Assembly (NCBI GenBank): GCA_013399875.1
Contig: VXAZ01009309.1
Span: 2,376,202 to 2,440,201 of the forward strand
DNA from: Gymnorhina tibicen
Taxonomy: Eukaryota; Chordata; Aves; Passeriformes; Artamidae
Length of the DNA stretch: 64,000 nucleotides
Reading direction: 5' to 3'
The position numbers were made by a program, and so were the translations under genes. Numbering within the stretch: the stretch's first letter is position 1; each line of letters starts with the position of its first letter. The notes beneath the pieces were generated by a model. It saw only the letters and a list, made by a program, of their open reading frames with translations, made no database searches and was not told the DNA's origin. Of the stretch, positions 49,560 to 61,849 are shown in pieces.

Positions 49560-50110
49560 CATATTCCTGTTGATTGAACAGTTTTGTGTTGACAGCGCTG
49601 AAGATTTGTGATGAAACTCATCATCAGCCCCGAGAGCGGGCCATTAGTCCCCGTCAGCGCGGCCGGCGAGGGCTCGGATATTTTATGGCCCGCTCTGAAG
49701 ACAAACATACACATTTATATGTCACTTGTTGCAATATAAATGCTAACTTGTACTTCTTTCAAAACTTTTAATGAATTGTGCACATTTCGCAAGATTTATA
49801 GCGAGAAGCGAACGGCTCAAAATATTGCTTTAAACATATTTGTCACTTTGGCAACAGAACAAAAAAAATCTGGAAGATATTGCCTTTAGAAATAAATCAT
49901 AAATATATGCGTCTTAAAAGAGTTTATTTTGGTCATTAATAGTTGATGCTCCCTCCCCCACCCGGCGCAGGATTTAAAGTTAAATTATGCGAAATCAAAA
50001 ACAAACCTTATAATACTTAATCAAACATGCATAAAACTGTCAGGGCCAAATAAATTCTCTCAATTAACTTGCTTCAGATTGTGATTGCATTTACTAATTT
50101 AATCAACACT
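49560..50110. promoter_or_regulatory. AT-rich segment resembling a conserved noncoding element
   Basis: The segment lacks repeats and CG and is dense in homeodomain/POU-like words: GGTCATTAATAGTTGATG, TAAATTATGCGAAATC, ACTTAATCAAACATGCATAA and TGTGATTGCATTTACTAATT. It lies 1.3-2 kb upstream of the TMEM250 promoter, toward the presumed LHX3 side. The texture is that of a vertebrate conserved noncoding element, but conservation cannot be measured from one sequence. Confidence 0.45.
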
Positions 50111-53100
50111 AGAATAATTTGGAGACTGGCTAATGATGAATTGCTGTGGTGCTGCACGTGAAGGGCCGCTAAGGTGGTGTGCTGCGACAGGAATGCAAGA
50201 AATGCCTTCGAGGCCGAGGGCAAAAAACTCACAGCTGAGCCGTCACAATCATTTTATAACGGAAACATCTTTTTCTTCCCATTTGGAAGGGAATTTTTTG
50301 CCAGCAAACTTGTCTGGATGAATGGCTCCAGTGTTAGCCCACGGAGTCAGTCTCATTTCAGCCCGAGATGAGCGAAGGAGTCAAACCTACGGAGACATTC
50401 GCTCCCGATTTTTGAGTCATTTTGTGAATGTGATCTTGCCCTGGGAACGGCGACCTCCAGCCCCGCTGCCTGGCACCGAGTTATGCTTCAGCCTCGCTCA
50501 GGCCATTTAGGCTGGAGCTGGAGTAACAGCCCTGTAATATCGAGATGTCCTTTAGCTCAGTCCTTTTGCACTTTGAATGGATCTGCACTTACAATAAAAT
50601 GGGCCTGACCCCTGCCTAGGAAAGCTTTCAATACTATTACTTGTGGAGAGCTAAACATCACCGTTTTGCAGGCGTAAGCAAGGTTTTATGGAGAGGTTCT
50701 CATTTACAGGTTCGTGTGAAGGAGGCTGTAAGGTGTATTCAACCCTATAAAATACCTGAACCTCAGAAAAATCACACCCATATTTGGTCTTTAACCTTTC
50801 CACACCTGTTTTACAAAAAAATAACAATGTCCACGTAGCTGCTGTGGGAAGGAACTCATTGCAAGACTCTCCTCCTCTCTATCTCTGCAAAATATACTTT
50901 CCACAGCCTAACAGACCATTTGGGTCACTTTTTATTTGTGCTTTATAAATGTCTGGCACCCAGCGCTATTTGGTCCCCAGTAGAAATCAGTAAATAAAAA
51001 TCCATGCGCTGGAAAGCATACCCAGAAAAATAGCTAACAAGTTTCCTTGGGTGACCCAGAAACAATTACTTCCCCAGCAATTCCACAGCCATACAGACAT
51101 CCATAATTCTTCAGGCCTTAAAGATAATAAAGTGTTAACATGGTGTTTTTCAAGCATTCACTGCTGCCTTCAAGTCATATCCAAAAGCACCATTCAAAAC
51201 CAGCGGCATCTTAACTCCCTTGGGTTTTGCTGAGCAGGAAATATAACAAATTAAGGAATTAATTCTTTCCTTTTCCTTAAAGGAGATTTAGGATTGAGTC
51301 TGGCCCTTAAATTTTAAATGTAATCGATCCTCCCGGCAAATCGAAAGTGCAAAAGCTTGTGAAATAATTTCTCCTTATTACTTCTTTCCAGATCTCATCT
51401 CGTGGCTGGAAATGTCAGCTTTAATCAGTTTGAGGAGATTTGCATGTGGTAAATAATAATGCAGTCTATTAGACTAATCAAATAAAAAGATATGTAGCAG
51501 AAAGTGGAACTAATTCCCAGCTCTGCAGCCCTGCAGCCCCCGGGTGCAGCCCCGGAGCAGCGCTCCGAGCCCCCGGCTCTCCCACCTCCCCAGGGCTGCA
51601 GAGCAGCAACCTTGTTTTGGGGAGTTGCTTGGGATTTTGGCAGCTTTGGATCCCGAGGGAGTGAGGGATGTGCAGACCACCAAACCCTGCGCTGAGTGCC
51701 CTGCGAGGCTGGGGAGCAGCAGTGCCAGCTCCATGCCGGGTGCCAGCGCAGATGGTCGGGTTGCAGAGCTCAGCGAGGCCAGGCTGCCGTATCCCTGCAG
51801 GAATCCTCCTCCTGGAAGAGTTTTATGGATATATATTTTACAGGTGACTTGCGAAATATAAAACTAGAGCAGTCTGCAGTTTCTAAAGAAATAAATGATT
51901 GGTGTGAGGCTCGGTGAGACAGTAATGTTTGATGTATTCCATCTACGTGACACCTCAGACTGCTTTCGGGCATAATAATCTGCTGCCGCCAGCCTCTGCT
52001 GCTCTAAAAACAAACCTGGGGATGCTCGAGGGGGCTGGGGGCTGCCTGCCTCCCCTCTGCCCTGGAAAACTGCTCCGTCCCTGCTGCAGGAATCAGGACA
52101 GAGAGAGAAAGCCCAGTGCCAGTGTGGGTGGGATCCCAGTGAACCCACGAAAGGTTGATACACATAAAAAATGTGTGTTGTCCTATAGCGGGGACACTTA
52201 ACTAACCCAAAAGACAGAGCCTCACTAGCCTGGCTGTTCCCTCCACCTCTGGAAAACGGGAAGGTAGTTATTTTAAAGATGCTGGAGTCATGGAAAGATT
52301 CCTGCTGACCTGCGGGGGCTGGAGCAGGAGCCAGCTGCACACATATGGTGAGTGAGTAACTGTCTCTAAAACAAATGAAAATAGAATCGGATGCTTTGCC
52401 AGGGACAGAATTCCTGCCAAAGCTTGTTGCTGCATCATGTTGGCGAGTCCCGATCTGGCTGATGTCAGGAACTGCCTATTATGCAGAAAACTCTCGAGGA
52501 GAAGTGTCATTATTGCCTTCTGTTCCTTTGTAGGCTGGGTCTAATTTAAGCAGGAGGCAGTAAAACCCAATCCATCCCTGCCTCGTGGAGCTGAGCTTTG
52601 GTGGGCAGGATCGGGAAGCCTCCCAAATCCTCTGGCTCTGCGACGTGCTTCTCTAAGGGTGATATTTTAGGTCAAAGTAGCACCTTTTCTGTGGGAATCT
52701 CAGTTCCCTGTTTTTCCATTCATTAACACTGTATCTCGATCATATCATGTGCAGATGGGATCCATCAGGATCCTCCAACGTGGGTGAGATCCGTCTGCTC
52801 TGGGGTCACTTTAGCCGCAGCAACCTGCTCTTGTGTCACCCACAGCGCTGGGCCACGTCATGCTTGAGTGACAGGAGAGAGCAGAGACAAACCTTCGCTT
52901 GGCAAAGGGTTTGTGCCTGAGCTCTGAATCGATGAAGTCACCTACCCTGGGCATTGGCTGTGTGTCACATTCAGGGACAGCATTCAGTTCTGTGGGATCA
53001 ATGGAAAGCCAGTTTGCCTGTGTTCCTCAGGCATCATTCCAGAGCATCAGTCGGTGTCAAGTCCACACTGGCCAGGATTAGCCGTGACAGCATCGCTGTC

Positions 53101-53236
53101 AGCACGAGAGGGTCCGCTGGGCTAGGAATCCAAAGCACCAGGTGCTTTTTGATGGGGTGCTCTAAATAAGTCTATAATAATGTCATTTTAATGTACATTA
53201 CTGTAAGAGCTCTTTTTTTCTTATTAATTTTTAAAG
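50111..53236. other. Noncoding DNA, mostly AT-rich and repeat-free
   Basis: Apart from the octamer block at 51270-51500, AT-rich unique DNA at 50500-51260 also has a conserved-element texture. The rest (51510-53160) is mixed. No gene seen. Confidence 0.55.
51270..51500. promoter_or_regulatory. AT-rich segment with a perfect octamer motif
   Basis: A perfect POU octamer ATTTGCAT occurs in GGAGATTTGCATGTGG, close to GTAATCGATCC, CTTTAATCAG and GACTAATCAAAT. The combination of POU and TAAT-type sites is typical of developmental enhancers. Function is inferred. Confidence 0.4.
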
Positions 53237-53545
53237 CCGATCCAGAGGAGCAGGTGAGCAACCCCGCACCCCAAACTCCCCGGGCAGCACCTCCCGTCTG
53301 GGGCGAGGGTCAGCCCCGAGCGGCCGGGGCGTGGGCAGCCCCCGAGGGTCCCCGCGGCGGGGGCGAGCGCGGGGCTGTGCCTGCGGCCGCATCCCACGTG
53401 GCGGTGCTCCTGCCCCAGGGATGCTGCGGCTGCCGCGCCGCAGCCGGCAGGGAGCGGCGGGGAGGGGGAAAATCAACTCCGAAACATTGGAAGCTTTGAA
53501 TTCGGGGCGAAACCTCTTCCCCGAGGCTCTCTCGGTGGGAAGCAG
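53237..53545 (+). promoter_or_regulatory. Isolated GC-rich patch with splice-site matches, possible noncoding exon or promoter
   Basis: A sharp CpG-rich patch (for example GGTCCCCGCGGCGGGGGCGA) stands alone in CpG-poor DNA. On the plus strand a pyrimidine-rich tract ends TTTTTAAAG at 53236, a CAG-GTGAGC donor match lies at 53253/53254 and a GCAG-GTATGT donor match at 53545/53546. This suggests a CpG-island promoter or exon of an unrecognised, perhaps noncoding, plus-strand transcript. No protein family is seen in any frame. It may also be an unmethylated enhancer or chance. Confidence 0.35.
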
Positions 53546-53770
53546 GTATGTCTCCCTCGTGTCGTGCCCTGCCCCGTCCTTCCTGATCCAGCAAAGCTGC
53601 GGGATGGGAGCGGTGCCTGCGGGAAGGACCATCAGCGGGAACCCCCTGCATCCTCTGTGACCCTGCCGGCCCCTCAGCCTTCTCCGCCTCTGTTTTTGGG
53701 GGATAAACCAAACTCACATTTCTGAGGGGCAAACTGCACCCCTTGTCTCTGTTGCTAAAGGGCATTTTGT

Positions 53771-53878
53771 CCCTGTGTTCCCAGAGTGATTGGGGAACAT
53801 CAAGATCCAAGAGGTCTGAGGATCCAAGATCCCTGTGTTCCCAGAGTGATCGGCACTGGCGATCCAAGAGGTCTGAGG
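53771..53878. repeat. 60-bp tandem duplication, second copy shortened
   Basis: The block starting CCCTGTGTTCCCAGAGTGAT at 53771 recurs at 53831, and both copies continue into GATCCAAGAGGTCTGAGG. The second copy differs in the middle (CGGCACTGGC in place of a longer stretch). It lies in noncoding DNA and has no evident function. Confidence 0.85.
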
Positions 53879-55589
53879 AAGGGTTTGGCTGAAATTTGGA
53901 AGAATGCTTTGCTGAGAGTTTGAGAGAAACTTCTGCTGCTCAAAAGCTTTCCGGAATCTTTTTGACATTGATTATGGTTAGACCGTGTAGTGCAAAGGAG
54001 AAAATTACTTTCCAGCATCAAACAGTAGCAAAATCCATATGAATAAAATCATCAAGAAAAAGGAATAAAGTGTTCATAAGACACTGTCCTCAAATATATC
54101 AACACTTACCAGCAACGATTTTCAAATTGCGGGAAATCATTACAAGGAAATAAAGCTGATTTTGGTGTAGATCACAACACTGCCTATCTCTCCTTATGTG
54201 GAGAAATGTGAATCTCCATGGCAAAGTTGCCCCTCCATCAATAATATAATATATATTTTATCACCACAGGAATCACAGGAATAAGAGCTGAGAACATTGC
54301 TTCCAAAAGTGCCACACTGAGGGCCACCAAATGGACATATTTTGCTGGAGTGTCTCTGCCAGCATGAATCCTGCGCCTTGCTCCCTAACATTCCCTAATG
54401 CACTTCCAGCCTGTAACTTACTGATGCAACGTTTTGCTCAGAAGAACATGAAGGAGACAAAAACCCAAAGCCCTCATCAATCACAGCCTGGCTCCTGGTA
54501 CAATTAGCAAGTTCTATTATCTTAAGAATGACACTTGTAGCACGGAGCAAAGCCAGGCGCACCCAATATTCTAATTCTGCATGGAAAAAAGGGAAGGCTT
54601 GAATTGCATTAGCATTGCATTAGATTCCCATGACTTTTTATATCAGCACTTGTGAGTTATTTATGAATTCATTTATTTACAAGGACAGCCCTTTCTGCAT
54701 TCAGTTGCCATGGCTGCTTTAACTCCTGTATCCTATTAATTCTGGATGTTATGAAATAGATATAGATCAGACAATCATTGTGTGGTGGCAAGGTTTCTTT
54801 TTATTATTCTTATTTTACTGTTTGATTCCCCGTGTCCTGACCAGGAAGGCTTTAACACCCATCATCTCTCCAGAGTATCCACTGCCAGCTGGCTGGGGAG
54901 GTGGTGCTGGGGCAATTCCCAGAGCTCTGCCCCCTGCCAATCCTTCCTGGCACAGAGATGCAGCCTGGGCTGGAGGAAATGTGGCAGCTGATTCCTAGCA
55001 CGGAGCCACTCGCTTTGGTTTGTGGCGGCAAATGAAGAGCAGAGCTGGGAGCAAAATGGAATTCAGGAAGGCCAAGTGCCAGCCTGTCTGGGTGGCACAG
55101 CGAGGCGTGGGGCACCCTCACCTTTGGAAATTGCTGCAAAACCTGTTGTGATGGGGATTAGGTCTTCCTGCCTTCTCCCTGCACATGGTCTGTTTGCAAA
55201 AACCACGGTGAATCCCAAAGCGAGCTCAGTCCTAGGGAGAAGCCAGAGGATTTTGTGTCACCTCAGAGAGATCAGAGCGTGTTTGAGAGCACAGATCTCC
55301 CGTGCAGCTACTCCTCAACTCCTTCTGGAAGGAGGAGATCAGTTTGGCTGCCCTGCCACCTGAGGGACAGGGAGAGACTTCTCTGACAAGGGAGAGCATT
55401 GAGGTGCTGCCTGTTCCAGCCAGGAACTCAGCCCCACACTGAGCAGGAATGTCGTGTGAGGCTCTGGGATCTGCCAGGCCAAGGAGCTTGGGATTTGTCT
55501 CTTGGAGAGGGCAGAGGTGCTGCTCAGGGAGGAGGATGGTGCTGGAGCCAGGATCCCAAAGCCAACGTGCTGGAAGTGTTTTGTAATAG

Positions 55590-55700
55590 AATTCCACAAG
55601 AAAATTAAATCAATTACCGAGTCTAATAAAGCTCTCAAGGTTTTTAATTAAACGAAGTTTTAATTAAGGCAGCATGAGCCCATGCTCTTTTGATATTCTG
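55590..55700. promoter_or_regulatory. AT-rich segment with paired TTAATTAA sites
   Basis: TTTTTAATTAAACG and GTTTTAATTAAGGC lie about 20 bases apart, preceded by AAATCAATTACC and GTCTAATAAAG. Paired homeodomain palindromes of this kind could bind LHX-, PAX- or PRRX-class dimers. Seen in sequence; function inferred. Confidence 0.35.
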
Positions 55701-58001
55701 CTTCAGACCCTAGAGGATTGTGACTCCTTTTTGTAATTTACACGGGCTGGATCAATCACCAGAGTCACAAAAATGTGAGAACTGTGTCAATTTTACGGGA
55801 TGAAATACTGTACATGAGCCCGGAAACTCCAGCAGCTCCGGGCTGGGAGAGGCGTTTAGTTTGGGATCACCTTTCCTGCCATGGGCAGAGCATCAGCCTG
55901 AGCCGGTGTCCTGGGAAAAGTCCTTTCCCAAGCAAAACTCCTGCCATCTAATCCAGGAGGCTGCTGTTAGTGGGAAGTTACATGAGCTCAACAATTCCCT
56001 GTTCCACACCAGAGCTGGCACTTTTGCCTCCCACAGAAACGTCTCCCTCTTCCCTCAGCAGGGCCTGTCCCAGGCTGTGGCTCTGGTTCAGGAGCCAGGC
56101 AGGAAAACTGCAGGCAAACCAGACCCACATCTTCCAACCTGGACATCTGGTAAGTGGCCCCAGAATGTTCTGTCTCTATTTTAGTCTTGTTTTGTACACA
56201 ATATGCCCAAAACATGCTTTATTTCTTAAGGAGATAAGGATCTTTATGTAACCCATTTTTCCTTAACGCTAAGTCCTTTGTCAGGATTAAAGAATCCTAA
56301 AACATCTGTACAGGCTTGGGTGGCAGATGTATAGAACAAACAGCCTAAAATAACATGGAATATTAACCTACTAAATGAGGTATTAAAAAAATAAAATAAA
56401 AGGACCCTTTTGTATTCTTAGTTACAGCCAATTCCTGACCCCGGCTCCAACGGTGCAGGTGGATAACAAGTGTGAAATGGGGATTTTCATCTGAGGAAGA
56501 GAGGGGAGAGGGGGGACCTTTGCTCACTGTGTGTCTGCAGAGGGGCAAAGGGAAACCTGCCTCCAGCTCTGCCCTGCCTGGGGCTGCCGCTGCAATGCTG
56601 GGGTGGTGGGAGCCGGGATCCTGGTGCTGTTCCTGGACAAGTGTGCACAGCTGGACTCGGAGCCTGGGGCTGAGGGGCTGGTGGGGAGCCCCTCTCCAGT
56701 TCTGCTGGTCCTTGAGCCACAGGGGCAGTGTCTGAGAAAGGCTGGAGCTGTGGAGAGCACACGAACTGCCCTCTGCCAGCTCCATGGGTGCTCCTTAGCT
56801 TTGACGGCTCGGCATGGATGGATGGACAGAGAGGGTGAGGATGGATGGATGGCTCAGAGCACTCAGTGACCGCTCTGTCAATACCCAAGATCAAACCTGA
56901 TGCAGTTCAAAGTCTCCAGAGCGGGTCAGGAATCCCCTGCAGTGCCTTGGCCAGTTAGAGCCCAGTGCTAGCAGCCTGTGCCGTCCTCATCTCCCGGCCC
57001 CTTTCCAGCGATCCATACAGGTCCCATCAGTCCTGGCCGCAGCCAGCTCCCTCCCAGCCAGCCAGCTAAGGCCATTAGTGTGATTACTGGAGGTCATGAA
57101 GTTCAAACCAAAATGTCAATTTTCATTTGGAAGAATGGTCCCATTTTAGGAGCAAAGGGAATTTTTTTCTCTCTCAAAGAGACCCCGACTGTGAAATCAT
57201 TGCTCCCCAAAGACTTGCAAATTTCTGGCCAGCGAAAGGTGCCAATAGTTGCTGGAGCCAGTGAAAAGATTAACAAGGGTCACCAGTGCTTTCCTCTTTC
57301 CCTGCTCTCAAAGGCTCTGGGGCCTATTTGGAAGATATTAACCACTGCCTTTACCTTCTGCACGTTCATCACTGGGTTTGGGGTCTTTATGGATTTATTG
57401 ACAAGACAGTGCCATTAATCTTACCCGCAGAATGCCAGCCTGGGAGTCACTCAGGTTACATCACCCTGCAGACAGGAGCCTTTAGCCAGAGTTTTAACAG
57501 GAAGATGGAAATGAGATGAAGTAGGTGGTGGGTGAAGCCAAGTGCTGCTCTGTGGGCCCTGGGGCAGGGAGAGCACCCAGCCAGCAGCCTCTGCCAGCGT
57601 GTAAAGGCAAAGACCTGACCTTGGGGAGGCTGCTGGGCCCTGCTCATTGATTCAGCGGGGTCAGGATGACTTCCCTGTGGTCTGGGGTTAATGATCCACA
57701 TCTGGGGACCATTCAGGAAAGCAGAGAGACAGTGAGAAGATGGGTGCTGACCCCGCTCGGAGTGTCCCGGGCAGGGCTGGTGATGTCATTGCAAATTTTA
57801 GATATCTCCTTTCTGGAGAAACTCAAAACAGCTCTAAAAGGCCTTTCTCACACCAGGCTGCTGCTGGGAACACTGGCTGGGCCGTTGGCACTGCGGGGTG
57901 GCACAGGGCAGGGTGGCACACGGCAGGGCAGATGGGCTCCTGCCCGCCTAGGAGATGTCACGTTTTAAAGTGGGTTTTTTCTTCTATGTCATTGTGTTAA
58001 A

Positions 58002-58084
58002 TAATTAAGTCTGTTCCATCTTTACCTACTGACAATGTGGCACTTAATTAAGTAGTTTAATTAGAAGCTGGCAGCTTTAATTAA
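58002..58084. promoter_or_regulatory. Cluster of four TAATTA homeodomain cores
   Basis: Within 83 bases lie TAATTAAG (58002), TTAATTAA (58044), TTAATTA (58057) and TTAATTAA (58077). Two are perfect 8-bp palindromes. TAATTA is the core bound by LIM-homeodomain factors including LHX3. The density is well above the surrounding DNA. Confidence 0.4.
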
Positions 58085-58499
58085 GTTTAGGACTGTAGAG
58101 GTGATTGGGAGCCTCCAGCCGAGTCGCAGAGCCTTCCCCTGGGGATGCAATGTGGTGGGGGAAAACTTTTGCTCCCTTGTCCAACATCCTTAGACACACC
58201 AGGGAGGGAACCAACATCCTGCTGCAGCTCCCCAGCATCTCCCAGCCGCTGAGGAAGGGGTGGTTGGAGCACCCTTTGGGAGAGCTGAGGTCACTGGGCC
58301 CATGGAGCAGGAGGGGTTGGCCAGGAGGATGGGTGGGATAGCAGGAGGGTGTCCAGAGCCACAGGCTCTGTCCAGAGGGTGCCCAAGTCTCCTCACCCTG
58401 GTTAAACCTGCTGAACACCTGGGAAAGGTGGCTCTGAGCAGGACAGGTATCACGGGGTGAAGGCTGTGGTGGGCTCAGAACAGCATCTGCAATTCTACA

Positions 58500-58690
58500 C
58501 CATGCCCAGGGCTGTCTAAAAGATGTATTGCTTTTTAATAATGTAAATATGTAAATATTACCGAGGTGCCATTAATCCTCATTGCCTCAACACGATACCA
58601 CTCTTAAGAACAAATGTAATAAGAGATTATTAATATGCAAAGTAATCGTACATTAACCTGACTAACACCAATAAATTCCGAGCTTAGCAC
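58500..58690. promoter_or_regulatory. AT-rich segment with PITX-type and octamer-like sites
   Basis: CCATTAATCCTCATTGCC contains TAATCC (PITX/OTX-type). Downstream, ATTATTAATATGCAAAGTAATCG contains ATGCAAA, close to a POU octamer, beside TAAT cores. The block is repeat-free with sharp AT-rich edges. It is one of the better enhancer candidates in the right part of the window. Confidence 0.45.
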
Positions 58691-61293
58691 AAAGCCAGAG
58701 ATTGCTCACGGAGCAGCCTGAACCCCGCTTGCCTTGAGCCACCTCCAGCAGCACCCCAGGCTCTGCACCACAGAGGAATCCCAGTTATCCCTGTAGGATC
58801 TCTTGCCTGGGGAACCCAAAGAGCTGGGAAGGAGCAAGCAAGCCCTGGGAGAGGAGGTGGGTATGAGTAGGTGGGCAAAGCAGACCCTGATCCTTGTTTT
58901 GGAGCCCTAACTGCTGAGGGTCCTTTTCCAAAGCCTTTCATGTTTTCCCAAGGGATTTCTTTCTGCCCCTTCTCGCAGCAGATTCATTTTAAATTCTAAA
59001 TTAGGAAGGAGAGTCTTGTTGGTCCCAGAAGCACGAGAGGGAACCCAGGCTTTTTGCCAGAATTCCTGGCTGGACTTGCTGAGAGGTGGCCAAGCCTCCA
59101 TCTCCTTGGTGGCTGGAATTTTCTCCCAAGAAGCTGCACCTCTATTCACAGCCCCAAACCCCAGCTCTGTTAAAGGTTTCCAGCCCCACAGCCGGGTCCA
59201 GTGCAGCCCCTTTCTCACTGCCTGCCTTTGCTTGTGTACCAGCACATCCAGGGATTACAAATTGGAACAAGTGTCCCAATGTACATTTGCAGGTTGCTGT
59301 CACCTCTCCTTGGCCCTGGCAGGGCAGCCTCTGCTTTGAGCTGTGTGAACGACAAGTGGGATCAGAGGGAGGACACACAGCAGACCAAAAGGAGCAGGGG
59401 AAGCCATAAAGTCTGAATTTAGGGATTGAAAAGGAAATTATTCTGTGCAAATGGCTGCTTCAGTTCAAATCAGCCCTGCCTTGTAAATCCTGCTCATCCC
59501 TCTCAGGAGGGAAACCCGGTGAAACAGCCAATATTTCAGCAGCACAGACTCCCAGAGACCTTCACCTCTCGGTGTCCCCGAGCCCCACGCCCAGGCACGG
59601 GCCTGGAGAGCAATTCAGGCACGAACACGGTCATGGTTTATGCAAAAATTAACCTGTTGCCCTTACTTGGGTCAAAGTAATTCCGTTTAATTTGGTAATC
59701 TGGGCCCTTTATCATTAATGAGTCCTTGGGGGGTGGGGGTCACAGCATCTCTTTTTTGGCTGAAGAGAGCAGCAGAGATTACTGTTAATATTTGAGGCTG
59801 TTCAACAGAGCAGAAAGACCTTTTGCTATTGACAGTACTGCTGGTTTTCACCTCATTGGTGAATGGAAATTGCCAAATTAATCTCTCATTGGATCTGAAA
59901 TTAATCCTCTATTTTGTGGTTAATGAACCTCAGAACCACAGATTTACCTGGATAGAGTATATTGAGAAATTGTACACAGTAGTTATCTGCAGATAATCGA
60001 GATAACATCCAAGAAAAAGAATAAAACATAGTTTTGCTCGGTTCCTTTCTGAGGAAGAATCAACTGGAACACAGTAAAATCATCAGGCTGATTATTTTTC
60101 CCCCAGAGCATTACAGGCCGATGGAACTCACTGCTGGAGGATCTGTATAAGTTATCCCTATGAAAGACCTAAAACAGGCTATGCAAATTCATGCACTGTA
60201 TGTCCATCTACTGCTTTTGACCCAGGAGTCTCTCATCAGCGGGCTGCTGAAGGCTGCAGCATCAGTTAAACCACTCCAAGCTCACATAGATAAGGGTTTA
60301 GGCCAACCAGAAGAGCTCCAGTTTATTTGCCCAAGCTGTTTCTGTCTCCGCCTCTCACCAATGCCCTCCTTGCTTGCCCTGCCAGAGCGCCTGGTGCTCT
60401 TTTCTCCTCTTCCTCAGCTCAGTGGGGCAGTTGTTTGGAGTTCAGTGTGCTCAACCGTGCTTCCCTTTCCAGAACGTGAACCTTCCCTTTCCTTCCAGGG
60501 TTTCTTTTATGCATCATCATTTTAGCAGGCCCTATTGTACTGGAAATCTGTTTGCCACATGTTAGCTGGAGCTCATCTGCTAAGATCCTCAGTTAAATAT
60601 TCATGGGGAGGGAGCTATTGAACTCAGGTTACACAGCAGAGATGAGAAAGGTGCTCTGGCAGAGGAGATCGACTCCATATCAAGTTAAAAACCCTTGTGC
60701 AAATGGCCTACCCCACATAAGGCCTGGGCATGGAGAGGTAGGAAAACATCCCAATCACACTGTGCTGCTGAAGTGTCACCCATCAAGTGGCACACTGGGT
60801 AGGTTGGAGCCCCAAAGCACAGCTCTGGTGGCAGGTGAAACCCTGAATGGCTTGTGGCCATTAGAGAAGCCGGAAGGAATTTCCAAACAGGTTGAGCTTT
60901 CGATGGGAAAAGGAAAATGAAGTGTCCTTGCATGGCATTTGTCCGTGCCCAAACACACGGGGAAAGGAGATGGGTTGGATAGGGAATAGCATCAAACCTG
61001 CTGTGCCAGTGTGAAAGAGTGACTCCCGAAGAGGTGGTGTTGAGCAGGGCAAGGCGGGGAGCAGCACTGGCTGTGACAGGGCCCTGTGCCTTTGGAGAAG
61101 TCTGGGGACAGCACAGTGGCCTCAGCCTTTGGAGGAGTGGCTGGGGACAGGACAGGGCCCTGAGCCTGAGGAGGAGGAGGCCGGGACAGACCACCCAGCC
61201 AGCTCCTCTCCGCTGGCTCTTAACTCCCGCAACCCGGGGACGGGAACAATAAGGGCAAAAGGACAAGAGAGCAGAAGTCAGTCTGGGGTGTCG

Positions 61294-61307
61294 GGTAACC
61301 GGTTACC
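61294..61307. promoter_or_regulatory. Perfect 14-bp palindrome containing a grainyhead-type site
   Basis: GGTAACCGGTTACC is its own reverse complement, and its centre AACCGGTT is the consensus of grainyhead-like (GRHL) dimers. A second AACCGGTT lies at 35944-35951. Binding is inferred from the motif only. Confidence 0.4.
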
Positions 61308-61849
61308 TGAGCTCTGCCTAAAGGTAACTTCCTCATGAATAGCCCAGGAGCGCTCACCCGAACGCTCATCCCAACAGCGACATGCGAGGCTGGTGAATTA
61401 TGCAGGGCGGGGTGCTGAGCAGATGGCATCGCTGCTGTAACCTGAGCAGCCACACGACACAACACGCAAAGCCCAGCAATTAACCTTTTCCCAGGTTTCC
61501 TCTTGTCTCGGGGATTAAGCCTCCTTCAACCCCCTGCGCTGCACTCCCGCCCGAGAGAAAAGAGTAATCCCCCAAATAAATAAGGGAAATGGATTTCGAT
61601 ACCTCCGGCAGCCCTGTGAGATTGTCACACGGGCTCCCAGCCCTCCACGTGAATACCTGCAGGTCTGGAGAGGGTGCGGGAGGAGGGAAAGCTCCGTGCT
61701 GCCTGTGGCACTTGCCCTTCCCAGCTCCGGAAGAGTCCCACCCGGTGGGCTAAAGACAGGAGAAAAGTGGATTCCGTTCCCTGTCACTCCACCTTGGCAG
61801 AAGCTTGGTGACCACACAGTGTGGTGAGGAAGGGAAACATGAACATGGG

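Noticed and set aside
56978..57418. 146-codon frame with a hydrophobic C-terminal part
   Set aside because: No family recognised; composition resembles ordinary noncoding DNA and there is no support for splicing or a start context.
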